Assembly (NCBI GenBank): GCA_950295325.1
Contig: OX485803.1
Location: forward strand, 6,450,001-6,514,000
Reading direction: 5' to 3'
DNA length: 64,000 bases
From: Polytrichum commune
Lineage: Eukaryota > Streptophyta > Polytrichopsida > Polytrichales > Polytrichaceae
Shown here piece after piece: positions 11,950 to 22,739 of this stretch (positions are counted from its first letter, which is position 1; every line of letters starts with the position of its first letter). The notes below the pieces were generated by a model. It did not search any database, had not been told where the DNA came from, and saw only the letters and a list, made by a program, of their open reading frames with translations. Both the position numbers and the translations under genes were made by a program.

Positions 11950-12179
11950 GGTATTTTGGTAGGCTATCATATTACAACCATTGCAAGGAAGGAGACTATC
12001 CACAATCATATGACATAGAATTTACAACATAATGGTAATGTCAATAAAGGCACTACATTTCCGGATGAAAATATTCGATTTGCTTGACAATAGGGATGAT
12101 ACATAGATTATGTAATGCTATATGATTGTGGATAGTCTCCTTCCTTGCAATGGTTGTAACATGATAGCCTACCAAAATA

Positions 12180-12690
12180 CCAAGTAAGGGTAACCAACTA
12201 GTCATTTAGTAAGTAGAGTAAGGCTAATTAACTAGTTATTTAGTAAGTAGAGTAAGGGTAACCAACTAGTCATTTAGTAAGTAGAGTAAGGGTAACCAAC
12301 TAGTCATTTAGTAAGTAGAGTAAGGCTAATTAACTAGTTATTTAGTAAGTAGAGTAAGGGTAACCAACTAGTCATTTAGTAAGTAGAGTAAGGGTAACCA
12401 ACTAGTCATTTAGTAAGTAGAGTAAGGCTAATTAACTAGTTATTTAGTAAGTAGAGTAAGGGTAACCAACTAGTCATTTAGTAAGTAGAGTAAGGGTAAC
12501 CAACTAGTCATTTAGTAAGTAGAGTAAGGCTAATTAACTAGTTATTTAGTAAGTAGAGTAAGGGTAACCAACTAGTCATTTAGTAAGTAGAGTAAGGGTA
12601 ACCAACTAGTCATTTAGTAAGTAGAGTAAGGCTAACCAACTAGTTATTTAGTAAGTAGAGTAAGGGTAACCAACTAGTTATATAATAAGT
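12180..12690 (-). repeat. 34-bp satellite in the right arm of fold-back copy 1
   Basis: Reverse-complement counterpart of the array at 11430-11949, with the same two-plus-one arrangement of unit variants. The mirrored order indicates that the whole arm, not single units, was copied. Confidence 0.85.
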
Positions 12691-13637
12691 AGGCCTAGCC
12701 ACTAGGCCCGACACTACCCTAAATCCGGCCTCCCCAAAAAAGACATGAGGCCCACGGCCCCACCCCGCCTTGGTGGCAAGCACCACCCCCGCCCCCCACC
12801 CCACCGCCACCTAGGATCATTGAGGCCCTTGGATGGGCCTTGGTGGATCAACGGTCCGGATGCACCATGAAGAATCTTATATGTAGCGCCTCAGTGCAAC
12901 GCCAACCGAACCAGCAAAAAGGTGTGAATCTAGCCAAAAAAGGTGTGGAAATAGCGATCCCCTAGAATTATATCTTATGGATGCTTGTCATTAAGTAGAT
13001 TCACCCTTAAAAAACGAGTGACATTTGGGTGAAGCATTGTCATTGAATATCATAAGAATGGAACATCTGATAGCAGTTGAATAATGTTATGTTTCTAGCC
13101 ATGATATTTCTTAAAGTGATGCAATTTGTTCTTTTCATGCCAACAAGACCTAGAGCAAAGCCCCAAATTTTGGGGTAAGTGCATGGCCCTTATGTGCTAC
13201 TTTTCTTAATTTGACACCAATTTTGAGTAATAAGGTAGAGGGTGCTAAAACTTTGACTTCGGGTGCTAAGCTATATAATAAAATTTCATTTTAAAATAAT
13301 TTCTTTGTGGCATTTGAAAAGGGATTCTAACTTTGAATTTCATATGTAAAAATTATAAGAGTACAAATTTTATTGGTAGATGGCTCAAAATCAACACAAG
13401 ACTATGATATTGAGGTGGAGGACATTCTCAAAAATCAATATTTATTTATAGGGGATTGCTATTTCCACACCTTTTTTGGCTAGATTCACACCTTTTTGCC
13501 GGTTCGGTTGCCGTGTCACTGAGGCGCTATAAATGAGATTCTTCATGGTGCATCCAGACCGTTGATCCACCAAGGCCCATCCAAGGGCCTCAATGATCCT
13601 AGGTGGCGGTGGGGTGGGGGGCGGGGGTGGTGCTTGC

Positions 13638-14743
13638 CAGGGCATAAAATTGACACCCTGGGGGTGTATTTTGCTTCCTAGAGTGTCCTAGGACACCCAA
13701 ATCTCAAACAGGGTGTCCCCGAGGACACCCAAAAATCCTACAAGGGTGTCCTTTTTACACCCAAAAAAAATTCAGGGTGTCCCCTGTACTTGTAGGGCCT
13801 ATCAGCGAATACCAAATTTGTGGCATAATTTTTGGACATTTCTAGAGGTGGTGAGATCCATTTTCAAGACTCTACAGGAGTGGTGCATTCACATATATTG
13901 CATTATGCACCATTGCCTCATGCAATTGAGTTTGGTGGTGATGGTACCCTCCATGGGTGCAAGGTGATTGCACAGGCCTATATGGTTAAGGTGATAGAAT
14001 CATTGCAGCAACGATTTCCTGATTTGAAGCTCTTCAATGCAACTAAGCTATTTAGCCCTGTTTGTTTTTCAACAGATTTGACACTTCTTCATCGAAATGC
14101 TCGTTTATGGCTTCAGAGTTTCATTGACCACTTCTGCACTAATGGAGGGAATTTTTTTGATGAGCGTGGTTTAAAATCAGAGCTTCGAGGTTTTTTGGAT
14201 ACACTTCATATTTCATGTGGTGGTCTTAAAATGCACCAAGCTTGGATGGTTTATTCTTCCAATTTGGACTATGTTGGAAGATATCCTCATATGACAAAGT
14301 TGTGGCAAGCTGTTCTTGTAATTCCTGCTAGTACAGCTTCTTGTGAGAGAGGATTTTCTACTCAAAATCATATTAAATCTACTTTACGGTGTAGTTTGGT
14401 ATTAGAGGCTTTGGAAGCACAAATGAGAGTTGCAATGGCAAAAATCCCCATAGAGGCCATTGACTTTGAACAAGTATGGGTAAAGTGGTGTGCTATGAAA
14501 GGCCACTGCTTGTAGGTTTGATTTGCATTGCAAGTTATGATATGCAGTGATTTTTTTGATTTTTAATTGAGATTTTGAAATGATATTATATATTTTTCAA
14601 AATTGTACCTATTTTGACAAAAAAAAAATTAAGAGAAATTTATGAGGACACCCAAAAATTGGAGCAGGGTGTCCTTGGGACACCCAAAATTTGGGACAGG
14701 GTATCCCCTGGAAATTTGGCTAGGGTGTCAAATTTATGGCCTG
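13638..14743 (+). mobile_element. hAT deletion derivative nested in fold-back copy 2
   Basis: The terminal inverted repeats are 22 bp with two mismatches: CAGGGCATAAAATTGACACC at the left and the complement of TGTCAAATTTATGGCCTG at the right. The perfect 8-bp duplication GTGCTTGC is at 13630-13637 and 14744-14751. The same target is intact at 11319-11326 in fold-back copy 1. Both subterminal regions carry many copies of AGGGTGTCC or GGACACCC, probably transposase-binding sites. Only the C-terminal part of a transposase remains, so the element is non-autonomous. Confidence 0.9.
13832..14515 (+). pseudogene. 5'-truncated hAT transposase (C-terminal dimerisation domain)
   Basis: An open frame of about 227 codons. 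From about residue 50 it reads as the end of a hAT transposase: LQQRFPDLKLFNATKLFSP, then PHMTKLWQAVLVIPASTASC, then ERGFSTQNHIKSTLRCSLVL, the conserved hAT dimerisation core. The zinc finger and the catalytic N-terminal two thirds are missing, and the first 50 residues look like sequence joined on by deletion. The frame is open to its stop, which suggests a recent insertion. The protein is not expected to be active. Confidence 0.8.
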
Positions 14744-15125
14744 GTGCTTGCCACCAAGGCGGGGTGGGGCCGAGGCCGGATTTAGGGTGGTGTCGGGCCT
14801 AGTGGCTAGGCGGGTCCAGTGGCTAGGCCTACTTATTATATAACTAGTTAGTTAGCCTTACTCTACTTACTAAATAACTAGTTGGTTAGCCTTACTCTAC
14901 TTACTAAATGACTAGTTGGTTACCCTTACTCTACTTACTAAGGTGAATCTAGTTTGTAGTGTGAATCTAGTTGGTAGAAGTTGGGGACATGAAAAATGAA
15001 CCAAATTAACAGCCACATACCTTAGAGTCTAGCCCTCTCCAATACTTTATCGCATCAAAACCTTGTCCCGGAATTGATGGGAACTCGTACCCGTTAATGT
15101 AGATGTGTCTTAAATGGTTAATTTT

Positions 15126-15340
15126 CAAACTAGCCTACTTATGGCATGATATGAAACAAGTACGTTAGTACGAGATGGTTAGCAAATCCAAATCAAAATT
15201 TAGGAGCTCATATGAATATCTTAGTCATTATCAAAGTGAAGATTATGGTGTCAATAATGATCATATAGGTGTCCATACCTAACTTCAAGACTTGCACATA
15301 TACCACTCAAATATACACGTCCAATTAAGAAGAGTGACCA
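15126..15340 (+). repeat. Dispersed repeat R1 (partial) inside the loop of fold-back copy 2
   Basis: Contains ACGAGATGGTTAGCAAATCC, GGAGCTCATATGAATATC and TTAGTCATTATCAAAGTGA in the order seen at 46246-46610, 57278-57650 and 60930-61600. Non-coding. Here it retains the uninterrupted site that is filled by a MITE at 61064. Confidence 0.6.
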
Positions 15341-15749
15341 ATTAGTAAGTAGAGTAAGGGTAACCAACTAGTCATTTAGTAAGTAGAGTAAGGCTAACCA
15401 ACTAGTTATTTAGTAAGTAGAGTAAGGCTAACCAACTAGTTATATAATAAGTAGGCCTAGCCACTGGGCCCGCCTAGCCACTAGGCCCGACACTACCCTA
15501 AATCCGGCCTCCCCAAAAAAGACATGAGGCCCACGGCCCCACCCCGCCTTGGTGGCAAGCACCACCCCCGCCCCCCACCCCACCGCCACCTAGGATCATT
15601 GAGGCCCTTGGATGGGCCTTGGTGGATCAACGGTCCGGATGCACCATGAAGAATCTCATATATAGCGCCTCAGTGACACGGCAACCGAACCGGCAAAAAG
15701 GTGTGAATCTAGCCAAAAAAGGTGTGGAAATAGCAATCCCCTATTTATA

Positions 15750-16400
15750 ATGCAAGATTTTGAGGTGTTGGTTTTTTCACCTTCTACTTTATATGGAAAG
15801 AATTGTATTAAGAATTAAAATTTGAAAGGCATGTGTTACAATGAGATTGATCTTCGTGCTCCAAATATAGATACCATTCTAAACTTAATTGTTAGCATAA
15901 TTGGGATGGCCAATGTGGGCAATTGATTCAAGAGAAAGAGAATCTTCTAGACAACCCATGAACAAATTATGCATGAGAGTTAGATGGCTCTCAATGGAAG
16001 ATCTTTGCGTTGGAGTTAGACAACTTCTTGCGGATGGATGTTATTCACTAGTTAGAGTTCGACAACTCTCAATGGACAGATAAATCAAATTAGACAATTC
16101 CAACTTGGGGAATGTGATTGAGCCAAAAGATGGAAGATGGTTCCTAGAACAACCTAAGATAGAACGTTCATAGTAGAACTAAAGGTATAACTATGAATAG
16201 ACTTTGAATGTAAGATTTTTTACTATATTGAAAAGAGAAAGTAAAAGTAGTGCCTTTGACATAAGAGGTTGCTTGAAAGGGAGTGAAGATCTTTTTGTCT
16301 CTCTCCTATGATCGGGTGGTTCGAGCTTACAATCAATCACATGAATCTTGTTAACTTGTGAAGTTTTTATATTGTACAAAGTTGGAAAACTCATACTTAC
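15750..16400. other. Intergenic stretch without a recognised gene
   Basis: A short serine- and arginine-rich open frame at 15901-16083 has no family resemblance. The phrase GTTAGA..GCTCTCAATGGA is repeated within it. I see no other structure. Confidence 0.4.
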
Positions 16401-18745
16401 CATGTCTCTTGTAAGTTATTGTTGTATTATTTATGTAACACAAAATTGATGATCTCTTATGATTTTGCATCTCAACTTTGATCCTAAAATTTGAAATAAC
16501 AATTTACATTCTTTACAATTGCTCAATTTGCATTGGCTGAGATGGTCCATGCGTTGATTCAATGACCAAAATGTCTTCGGAGTTGGAAGTGCCCACAACA
16601 TGGCCACATACCTTATATTTATGTCACATTTGCACATGAGTGTGGCAAGCTAATATGCTAATCCACGTCACAAAAGATATTTATCAAGAAATACATCAAG
16701 CATGGAATACAATTAACAGCTATATCCATCAATGCTTATTATTCACGTGAAAAACAAATCCTCTACAAAGTTTCAGGGCCGATACATTCTAACTAATCTT
16801 TATAAGACTAATTTGGGGTTTTGATGCAATTTAAAAGATAATTCTCTAAATTAGTCATTTGTAGATTATAAATACTTTAATTTACTATGCTTTCACCTTC
16901 GCAATGGATGAGTTTAAGTAGACACCCCAATTCCCTAGCCTAATCATTGGACTCAAGAATAACCATGCAACCAATCTCTTGGGTATAACATGAGGGTCAT
17001 GTGGAGGCCACACGTGTTTGAAGACACTGATCTCAAAATGGAGTTTTTGGTAAGCCAAGGTAAGAGAATCTATGCCTTGGCATGTGCCTACCTTTGAAGA
17101 GCTTGGTTTCAAGGTTGGTCCCTCTTTTATCGGGTATAAACATCCGTTTTCAACTCCGATCCAAGACGGTGGTTTTGCAAGGCCTAAAACCTCCATTTTC
17201 CATCACAATTGGAAACAAATAGTTCTAACCAAAAGAAGAGGGCCCGGGTAGGGCACTCATACATGTATTTAATAACCCATATGCGACGGAAGGGTATTTA
17301 TCATGGGGCTATTTATCTAAGAAATTGGAATTCTTTACACCCTATCAGTACAAATAAATCTAAATTTTGTCATTTTAGATGACCCTATTTGTATTTATAA
17401 AGTCGAAAGTGAACTAGTTTCTAGTACCCTATGTTCCTTATAATTTTTATATTTGACCCCATGAATGACGAATCATAGGACTCTTGAAAGTTTGTAGTGA
17501 AAATTCAATAAACCATGTCTAGACTGAAGACATCAAACAATGTACCAAAACATAAAAAAACTTGAAGCATTATTAGGACCTCCTATTGTTCCAAAACATA
17601 CATCAAACAATGTTCAAATCAAACAAACTTAAAGCAAGCAACCTTAGGCAAAAATCTAAGATACAACGCACAAAGCAAAGAACACCAAAACCCTCGTCAT
17701 CCAAATTTTTCATTCGGGAATTTGGATTGAAAATGGATAGTTTTTCATCCATTGACCACCATAAAATGCATTGTATACCTCTGCCTCAATATTTTTTTTC
17801 TCTACCTACTATTCCCAACCCTATTTTAGATTGAAAGAATTAGATAAATTGATGCATTATATGGTATCCTTATTTTTTTATACACACAACTTTGTAATTG
17901 AAGAGGTGCTTCATTATATCGAAGAATTGTATAAATTTTCTCAGAAATGAATAAAAAATACCCTACATTCTTTCTCACATGGTTTAATAAATTTTTGCAA
18001 GTGCCCTACCTAGGGAAGAGAGACTAGCCTTGAAGCCAAGCTCTTCAAAGGTAGGGGATGTTTACATCATGAATCATGAAGTCATCCCTTGCTCTTCTAA
18101 AATATGTGGTTGGCCATTAAAATCGTCCCGGGACCACTTTGGCTTACATCAAGGAAAATAATCTAAGAGTGGCCACAGAACTTGAGGCTCCCAAATGGCC
18201 TATTTTAAAGCCCACTTTATCCAAAAGTCACGGTCCAACGGGTTTTGTGGTGAGAGAGGCAAAAGAGATTCTCTCGCTACAAAAATCAGGGGACCATGAT
18301 AGAGAAATGCCGTTTTAATATATTTTTCAATTGTTTTCTCTTTCTTCCTTTCTTTGCAAAACATTACTATAGTTAAGAGAAAGGAATCGAAGAAGGAGGG
18401 GGAAAACAAATCACGCAAAAGAAAATCTTAAAATTGCCATTTTTGGACATATATTAAAAAAAATTAGCACATCCACTTCTTGGTGCATGGTCACTCCTCT
18501 TGATCCACGTTCGGTTCTCACCTAATGAGGGATGTGGTGCATTTGGTTTTGGTTTTTTGGCCTTTTGTCTACATAACCTTATTCAGTTCCTATCGATCCT
18601 TTCATTACGTTAATAACAATACACTACTTCACCCAAGTGATTCAACATGAACTTACCAATGCAATGTCTTGCTATGAGAATAAACATAGTATAATTCCGA
18701 ATAGAACGTGGCTTATTCCCGGCCCCACCCAACCTACAAACTCAA
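16401..18745. repeat. Large direct duplication, copy A
   Basis: Matches 21111-22739 from CATGTCTCTTGTAAG to ACAAACTCAAC. A 312-bp stretch compared base by base (16885-17196 against 21605-21916) has 11 differences, about 3.5%. Copy A contains an extra 772-bp element (17243-18014). The pair does not look like LTRs: the flanks show no matching 5-bp duplication and the interior is a LINE. Confidence 0.8.
17243..18014. mobile_element. 772-bp TIR element with 8-bp TSD, absent from copy B
   Basis: The ends are CCCGGGTAGGGCAC and the complement of CCTAGGTAGGGCAC, with 2 mismatches in 14. The flanks are GAAGAGGG (17235-17242) and GAAGAGAG (18015-18022). The uninterrupted GAAGAGGG at 21955-21962 in the paralogous block is the empty site. 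No transposase is present. The 8-bp duplication suggests a non-autonomous hAT element. Confidence 0.8.
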
Positions 18746-18762
18746 CCGAATAATGTTGTGTT

Positions 18763-18803
<41 letters not shown>
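18763..18803. repeat. (TA)n(TG)n dinucleotide microsatellite
   Basis: Uninterrupted TA repeats run into about 13 TG repeats, immediately between the end of duplication copy A and the 3' side of the LINE fragment. Confidence 0.9.
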
Positions 18804-21105
18804 TTATATTTATATAATTATTTTAAAAATTTGGAGATAGAAGGCCAACAAAGCCAACGCCAAATGAACAACACGCCCAAAAACAAAAGAACCAAGAAAA
18901 CATGCCCAAAACAAGGGGAGGCGGAGCCCCTTGGACATGAAACACCGCCACGTAAAAAGTAACACCCACCCACCCCACCAAGGACAAACCCCGGGCCACC
19001 AAAGTTACCAAACAAGAGCCAAAGCAACCGACCTACTTTGCCACTTCCAATTCCAAGCAATATGTAAGTTGTTCTTCCTGCAAAGGACATTCCTAGCACC
19101 CCACGTTTGGTCAAACCCTTGGAGCATGGCCATGGCGGTGAGACTACAAATCTTGATTTGCTTGATCACCAGTTCCCACGCCCCCTTGGCATAGACGATC
19201 AGTTCATCCCAAATTTGATGTTTAACCTTGGACTCGTGCCATTGTTCATGGTTGAACACATGGTCATTGTGTTCAATCCAAATGGTCCAAAATGTGATGC
19301 CACGCAAGAGGTGCCAAATTTTGATCTTCTTGCCGAATTTCTTAGGGATCCTTTCCCCAAACAAGGCTTGCTTCCAATTAAAACTATCATAATTGCGAGT
19401 TCTAACCCCATAAAGAGCGTGCATAATAAAAGTGGTCCATCTCCATGCTCTCCTCGCTCAGATATAGTCCCAAAATGTATGCTTAACTAATTCGCTTGTT
19501 TCGGGAGGCAAAATGGACATTGCTTGGAAATCGAGGCCGGCGTAATGCGAGCCCTCCACTCATTAACAACTACTCCTTTGTGCCAAATGGACCACATAAA
19601 CGTGGCGTCTTTACCTGACCGTAGTGGATCCCACACCTGAGACCAGTAGAACTTGTAGTTTCCCTGGAGATAGCCTTGCCATTTCTCCGTTGCACGAGTG
19701 GTTCCCAGGTCTATATTAATGATTGAGTCTCTACCAAACTTAGTGATGTAGTAAAGGAAATGATATCCATCCACCCACTGCCACCGGTCCGGGTCCCAAC
19801 TAAGGGTGGCCGCTTTATCATAGAAAAAAAAAAGTTCTTCCTTTTTGCCTTCCTTTTTGGGTCCTCTGGTGGTGTGGATAATTTTCACTTTATGAAAAAA
19901 ACCAACCATCTCTCTGGTGGGATTTTCCCATTCCCAGGGCATCGGGAATGGGTGCCAACCGTAAACCATTGGATTGGGGGAGGCAGTGAGAGGTGATGAA
20001 GTTGCATACATGGAGGAGAAAAATCGGTGACGTCTTGTAAGACAAGGGCATGGTCCTCCTCCCCATCAATGTACAACCCAATTCACTGACCAAGGTAGGT
20101 GGTATCTGAGTCATCCTCCAATCTGTAGCGCCATTGACTAGAGATTTTATCTGTGAGGATGGCCCAATCTCCGGCTTCTGTAGGTGTAAGGTTAAACTTC
20201 TCTTGAGCTTTATCCCACGTAAGAAATTTCCGACTTTCAATATCCCAAACATCATCTACACATTGTATTCCATTGCGGTAAAGGTCGAGGCCTTTGGTGT
20301 AGGTGAACCCTTTGTTAATAAGTTCCACCCCATATGACCATCAAATGTTTGAATGCAATAATTCCATCCGTGTGAAAGGGGGAAGTTGATAGAGGCCTTT
20401 CACCATAACCTTCCAAGCTTTACTAATGTGGCCGCACACTTTGGAGCTCATGACGCCTTGGTGTTGTTTACTAGTGAACCAATCGAGGCTAACCCCCCAA
20501 CTTCTACTTCTCTGTGGGTTGAACTTGGCCAATCTATATCTAAGCATAAGTTGGAGGTTAGACTCCCTGGGCTTCATCGCCTTTACAATCCATTTACATA
20601 GGAGACTGGTTTTAGTTGCTTCTGGATCCACTAATCCAAGACCACCTACTTTCTTCATGCAACATTCTTTCCATCTAACTCTAGTGCGGGTGAGTTGCTC
20701 TTTCCCACACCATGGGTAATTGCGGATTGCACCTCTAGTTTTACTAAGGATCTTGTTAGAGCCCCCCAACACCGTGATAAGAAAACCACAATGTAAATAG
20801 CAACACATGCTTGCAGATAACAACCCTTCCTACCAATGAAAGTTCCATGGAACTCTAGTATACCAGTTTCTTTGAGATTTTATTGTAGAGGAACTGGTCA
20901 ATATCCAAGGTGTTAAGGTTAAGCCTGAATAGGGTGCCTAGTAATTTAGAAAGGTTTCCCTTTGCCGCCCATTGCTAGTTGTAGCCTGCAAGCCACTGTG
21001 GTTTGTGCATGTACTTGTCAAACCAATATGCGCAAGACTTTTCCCAATTTGATTTCCATCATTGAAGCCTCAGTAAAGACTTTAAGTGGTCGCATAATTA
21101 TCATA
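18804..21105 (-). pseudogene. LINE (non-LTR retrotransposon) fragment: end of reverse transcriptase plus zf-RVT region
   Basis: Read on the minus strand from about 20960: DIDQFLYNKISKKLVY and MELSLVGRVVICKH, typical of the end of a plant LINE reverse transcriptase. Then come RVRWKECCMKKVGGLGLVDP (about 20690), a tryptophan-rich segment (DGYHFLYYITKFGRDS, near 19750), a zinc-knuckle-like CPFC (near 19510), and finally FWTIWIEHNDHVFNHEQW (near 19280). Frameshifts at about 20330, 20010 and 19480 break the frame. The endonuclease and the catalytic part of the reverse transcriptase are absent (5' truncation, usual for LINEs). It lies between the two copies of the large duplication. Confidence 0.85.
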
Positions 21106-21110
21106 ATCAT

Positions 21111-22739
21111 CATGCCTCTTGTAAGTTGTTATTGTATTATTTATACATGATAAAAGTGCATGGCAAAATCGATGATTTCTTAAGACTTTTGCATCTCAAC
21201 TTTTGATTCTAAAATTTGAAATAACAATTTACATTCTTTACAATTGCTCAATTCGCATTGGCTAAGATGGTCCATGCGCTGATTCAATGACCAAAATGTC
21301 TTCGGAGTTGGAAGTGCCCACAACATGGCCACATACCTTATATTAATGTCACATTTGCACATGAATGTGGTGAGCTAATATGCTAATCCACGTCACAAAA
21401 GATATTTATCAAGAAATACATCAAGCATGGAATACAATTAACAACTATATCCATCATTGCTTATTATTCACGTGAAAAATAAATCCTCTACAAAGTTTCA
21501 GGGCCGATACATTCTAACTAATCTTTATAAGACTAATTTGGGGTTTTTGATGCAATTTAAAATATTTTCTCTAAATTAGTCATTTGTAGATTATAAATAC
21601 TTTACTATGCTTCCACCTTCGCAATGGATGAGTTTATGTAGACACCCCAATTCCCTAGCCTAATCATTGGACTCAAGAATAACCATGCAAACAATCTCTC
21701 GGGTATAACATGAGGGTCATGTGGAGGCCACACATGTTCGAAGACATTGATTTCAAAATAGAGTTTTTGGTAAGCCAAGGTAAGAGAATCTCTGCCTTGG
21801 CATGTGCCTACCTTCGAAGAGCTTGGTTTCAAGGTTGGTCCCTCTTTTATCGGGTATAAACATCCGTTTTCAACTCCGATCCAAGACGGTGGTTTTGCAA
21901 GGCCTAAAACCTCCATTTTCCATCACAATTGGAAACATATAGTTCTAGCCAAAGGAAGAGGGACCAACCTTGAAGCCAAGCTCTTCAAAGTTAGGGGATG
22001 TTTACGTCATGAAGTCGTCCCTTGCTCTTCTAAAATATGTGGTTGGCCGTTAAACTCGTCCTGGGACCACTTTGGCTTACATCAAGGAAAAAAATCTAAG
22101 AGTAGCCACGGAACTTGAGGCTCCCGAAAGGCCTATTTTAAAGCCCACATTATCCAAAAGTCACGGTCCAACGTGTTTTGTGGTGGGAGAGGCAAAAGAG
22201 GTTCTCTCGGTGCAAAAATCAGGGGACCATGATAGAGAAATGTTGTTTTAATATATTTTTCAATCGTTTTCTCTTTCTTCCTTTCTTTGCAAAACATTAC
22301 TATAGTTAAGAGAAAGGAATCGAAGAAGGAGGGGAGAAAACAAATCACGCAAAAGAAAATCTTAAAATTGTCATTTTTGGACATATATTAAAAAAAGTCA
22401 GCACATCCACTTCTTGGTGCATGGTCACTCCTCTTGATCCACGTTCGGTTCTCACCTAACGAGGGGTGCGGTGCGCTCGAGGGGTTCCGCCTCCCCTTGA
22501 AGTGGGCGCGCGTCTTCCTTGGGTTTTTAATGCACTTGGTGTTGGCTTCTTGGCCTTCTGTCTACAAAACCTTATTCAGTTCCTATCAACTGTTTCGTTA
22601 TAATAATAACATTACACTACTTCACCCAAGTGATTCAATATGAATCTACCAATGCAACATCTTGCTATGAGAATAAACACAGTATAATTCCGAATAGAAC
22701 GTGGCTTATTCCCAACCCCACCCAACATACAAACTCAAC
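21111..22739. repeat. Large direct duplication, copy B
   Basis: Paralogue of 16401-18745 without the 772-bp insertion. It has about 60 bp of GC-rich sequence near 22465-22525 that copy A lacks. A 103-codon minus-strand frame (21916-21605) is open in both copies, but most differences between them change amino acids, so I do not call it a gene. Confidence 0.8.

Larger units (their letters stand above)
11139..12962. mobile_element. Fold-back transposon, copy 1 (8-bp TSD TAGAATTA)
   Basis: A nearly complete palindrome of 1824 bp. The ends are GGGGATCGCTATTTCCACACC-like and its complement, and the direct duplication TAGAATTA flanks it (11131-11138 and 12963-12970). Each arm contains, from outside in: a terminal block of about 150 bp; a G-rich stretch (11291-11319); a GC-rich block with CTAGTGGCTAGGC; an array of 34-bp satellite; and a 70-bp inner block. 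The loop at about 12018-12107 is unique. There is no coding capacity, so any movement would be in trans. The 8-bp duplication fits hAT-type or classical fold-back transposition. Confidence 0.85.
13451..15741. mobile_element. Fold-back transposon, copy 2 (8-bp TSD TATTTATA)
   Basis: Same family as 11139-12962. The ends are GGGGATTGCTATTTCCACAC-like and its complement, and TATTTATA lies at 13443-13450 and 15742-15749. The left arm is interrupted by a hAT element (13638-14743). The satellite arrays are much shorter than in copy 1. The loop (about 14945-15330) differs and contains another dispersed repeat. A 24-bp deletion distinguishes its left arm from that of copy 1. Confidence 0.85.

Noticed and set aside
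11430-12690. The 34-bp arrays as a CRISPR array or telomeric repeat.
   Set aside because: There are no unique spacers, the units are contiguous, and the sequence is not a TTTAGGG-type telomere repeat; the arrays belong to transposon arms.
16885-17196. A 103-codon minus-strand frame open in both copies of the large duplication (also 21605-21916), which might be a conserved small protein.
   Set aside because: Of 11 base differences between copies about eight change the amino acid, which is the neutral expectation and not purifying selection. The frame has no recognised domain.
16401-22739. The direct repeats as LTRs of an LTR retrotransposon.
   Set aside because: No TG..CA ends with a 5-bp duplication, no primer-binding site, and the interior encodes a LINE in reverse orientation.
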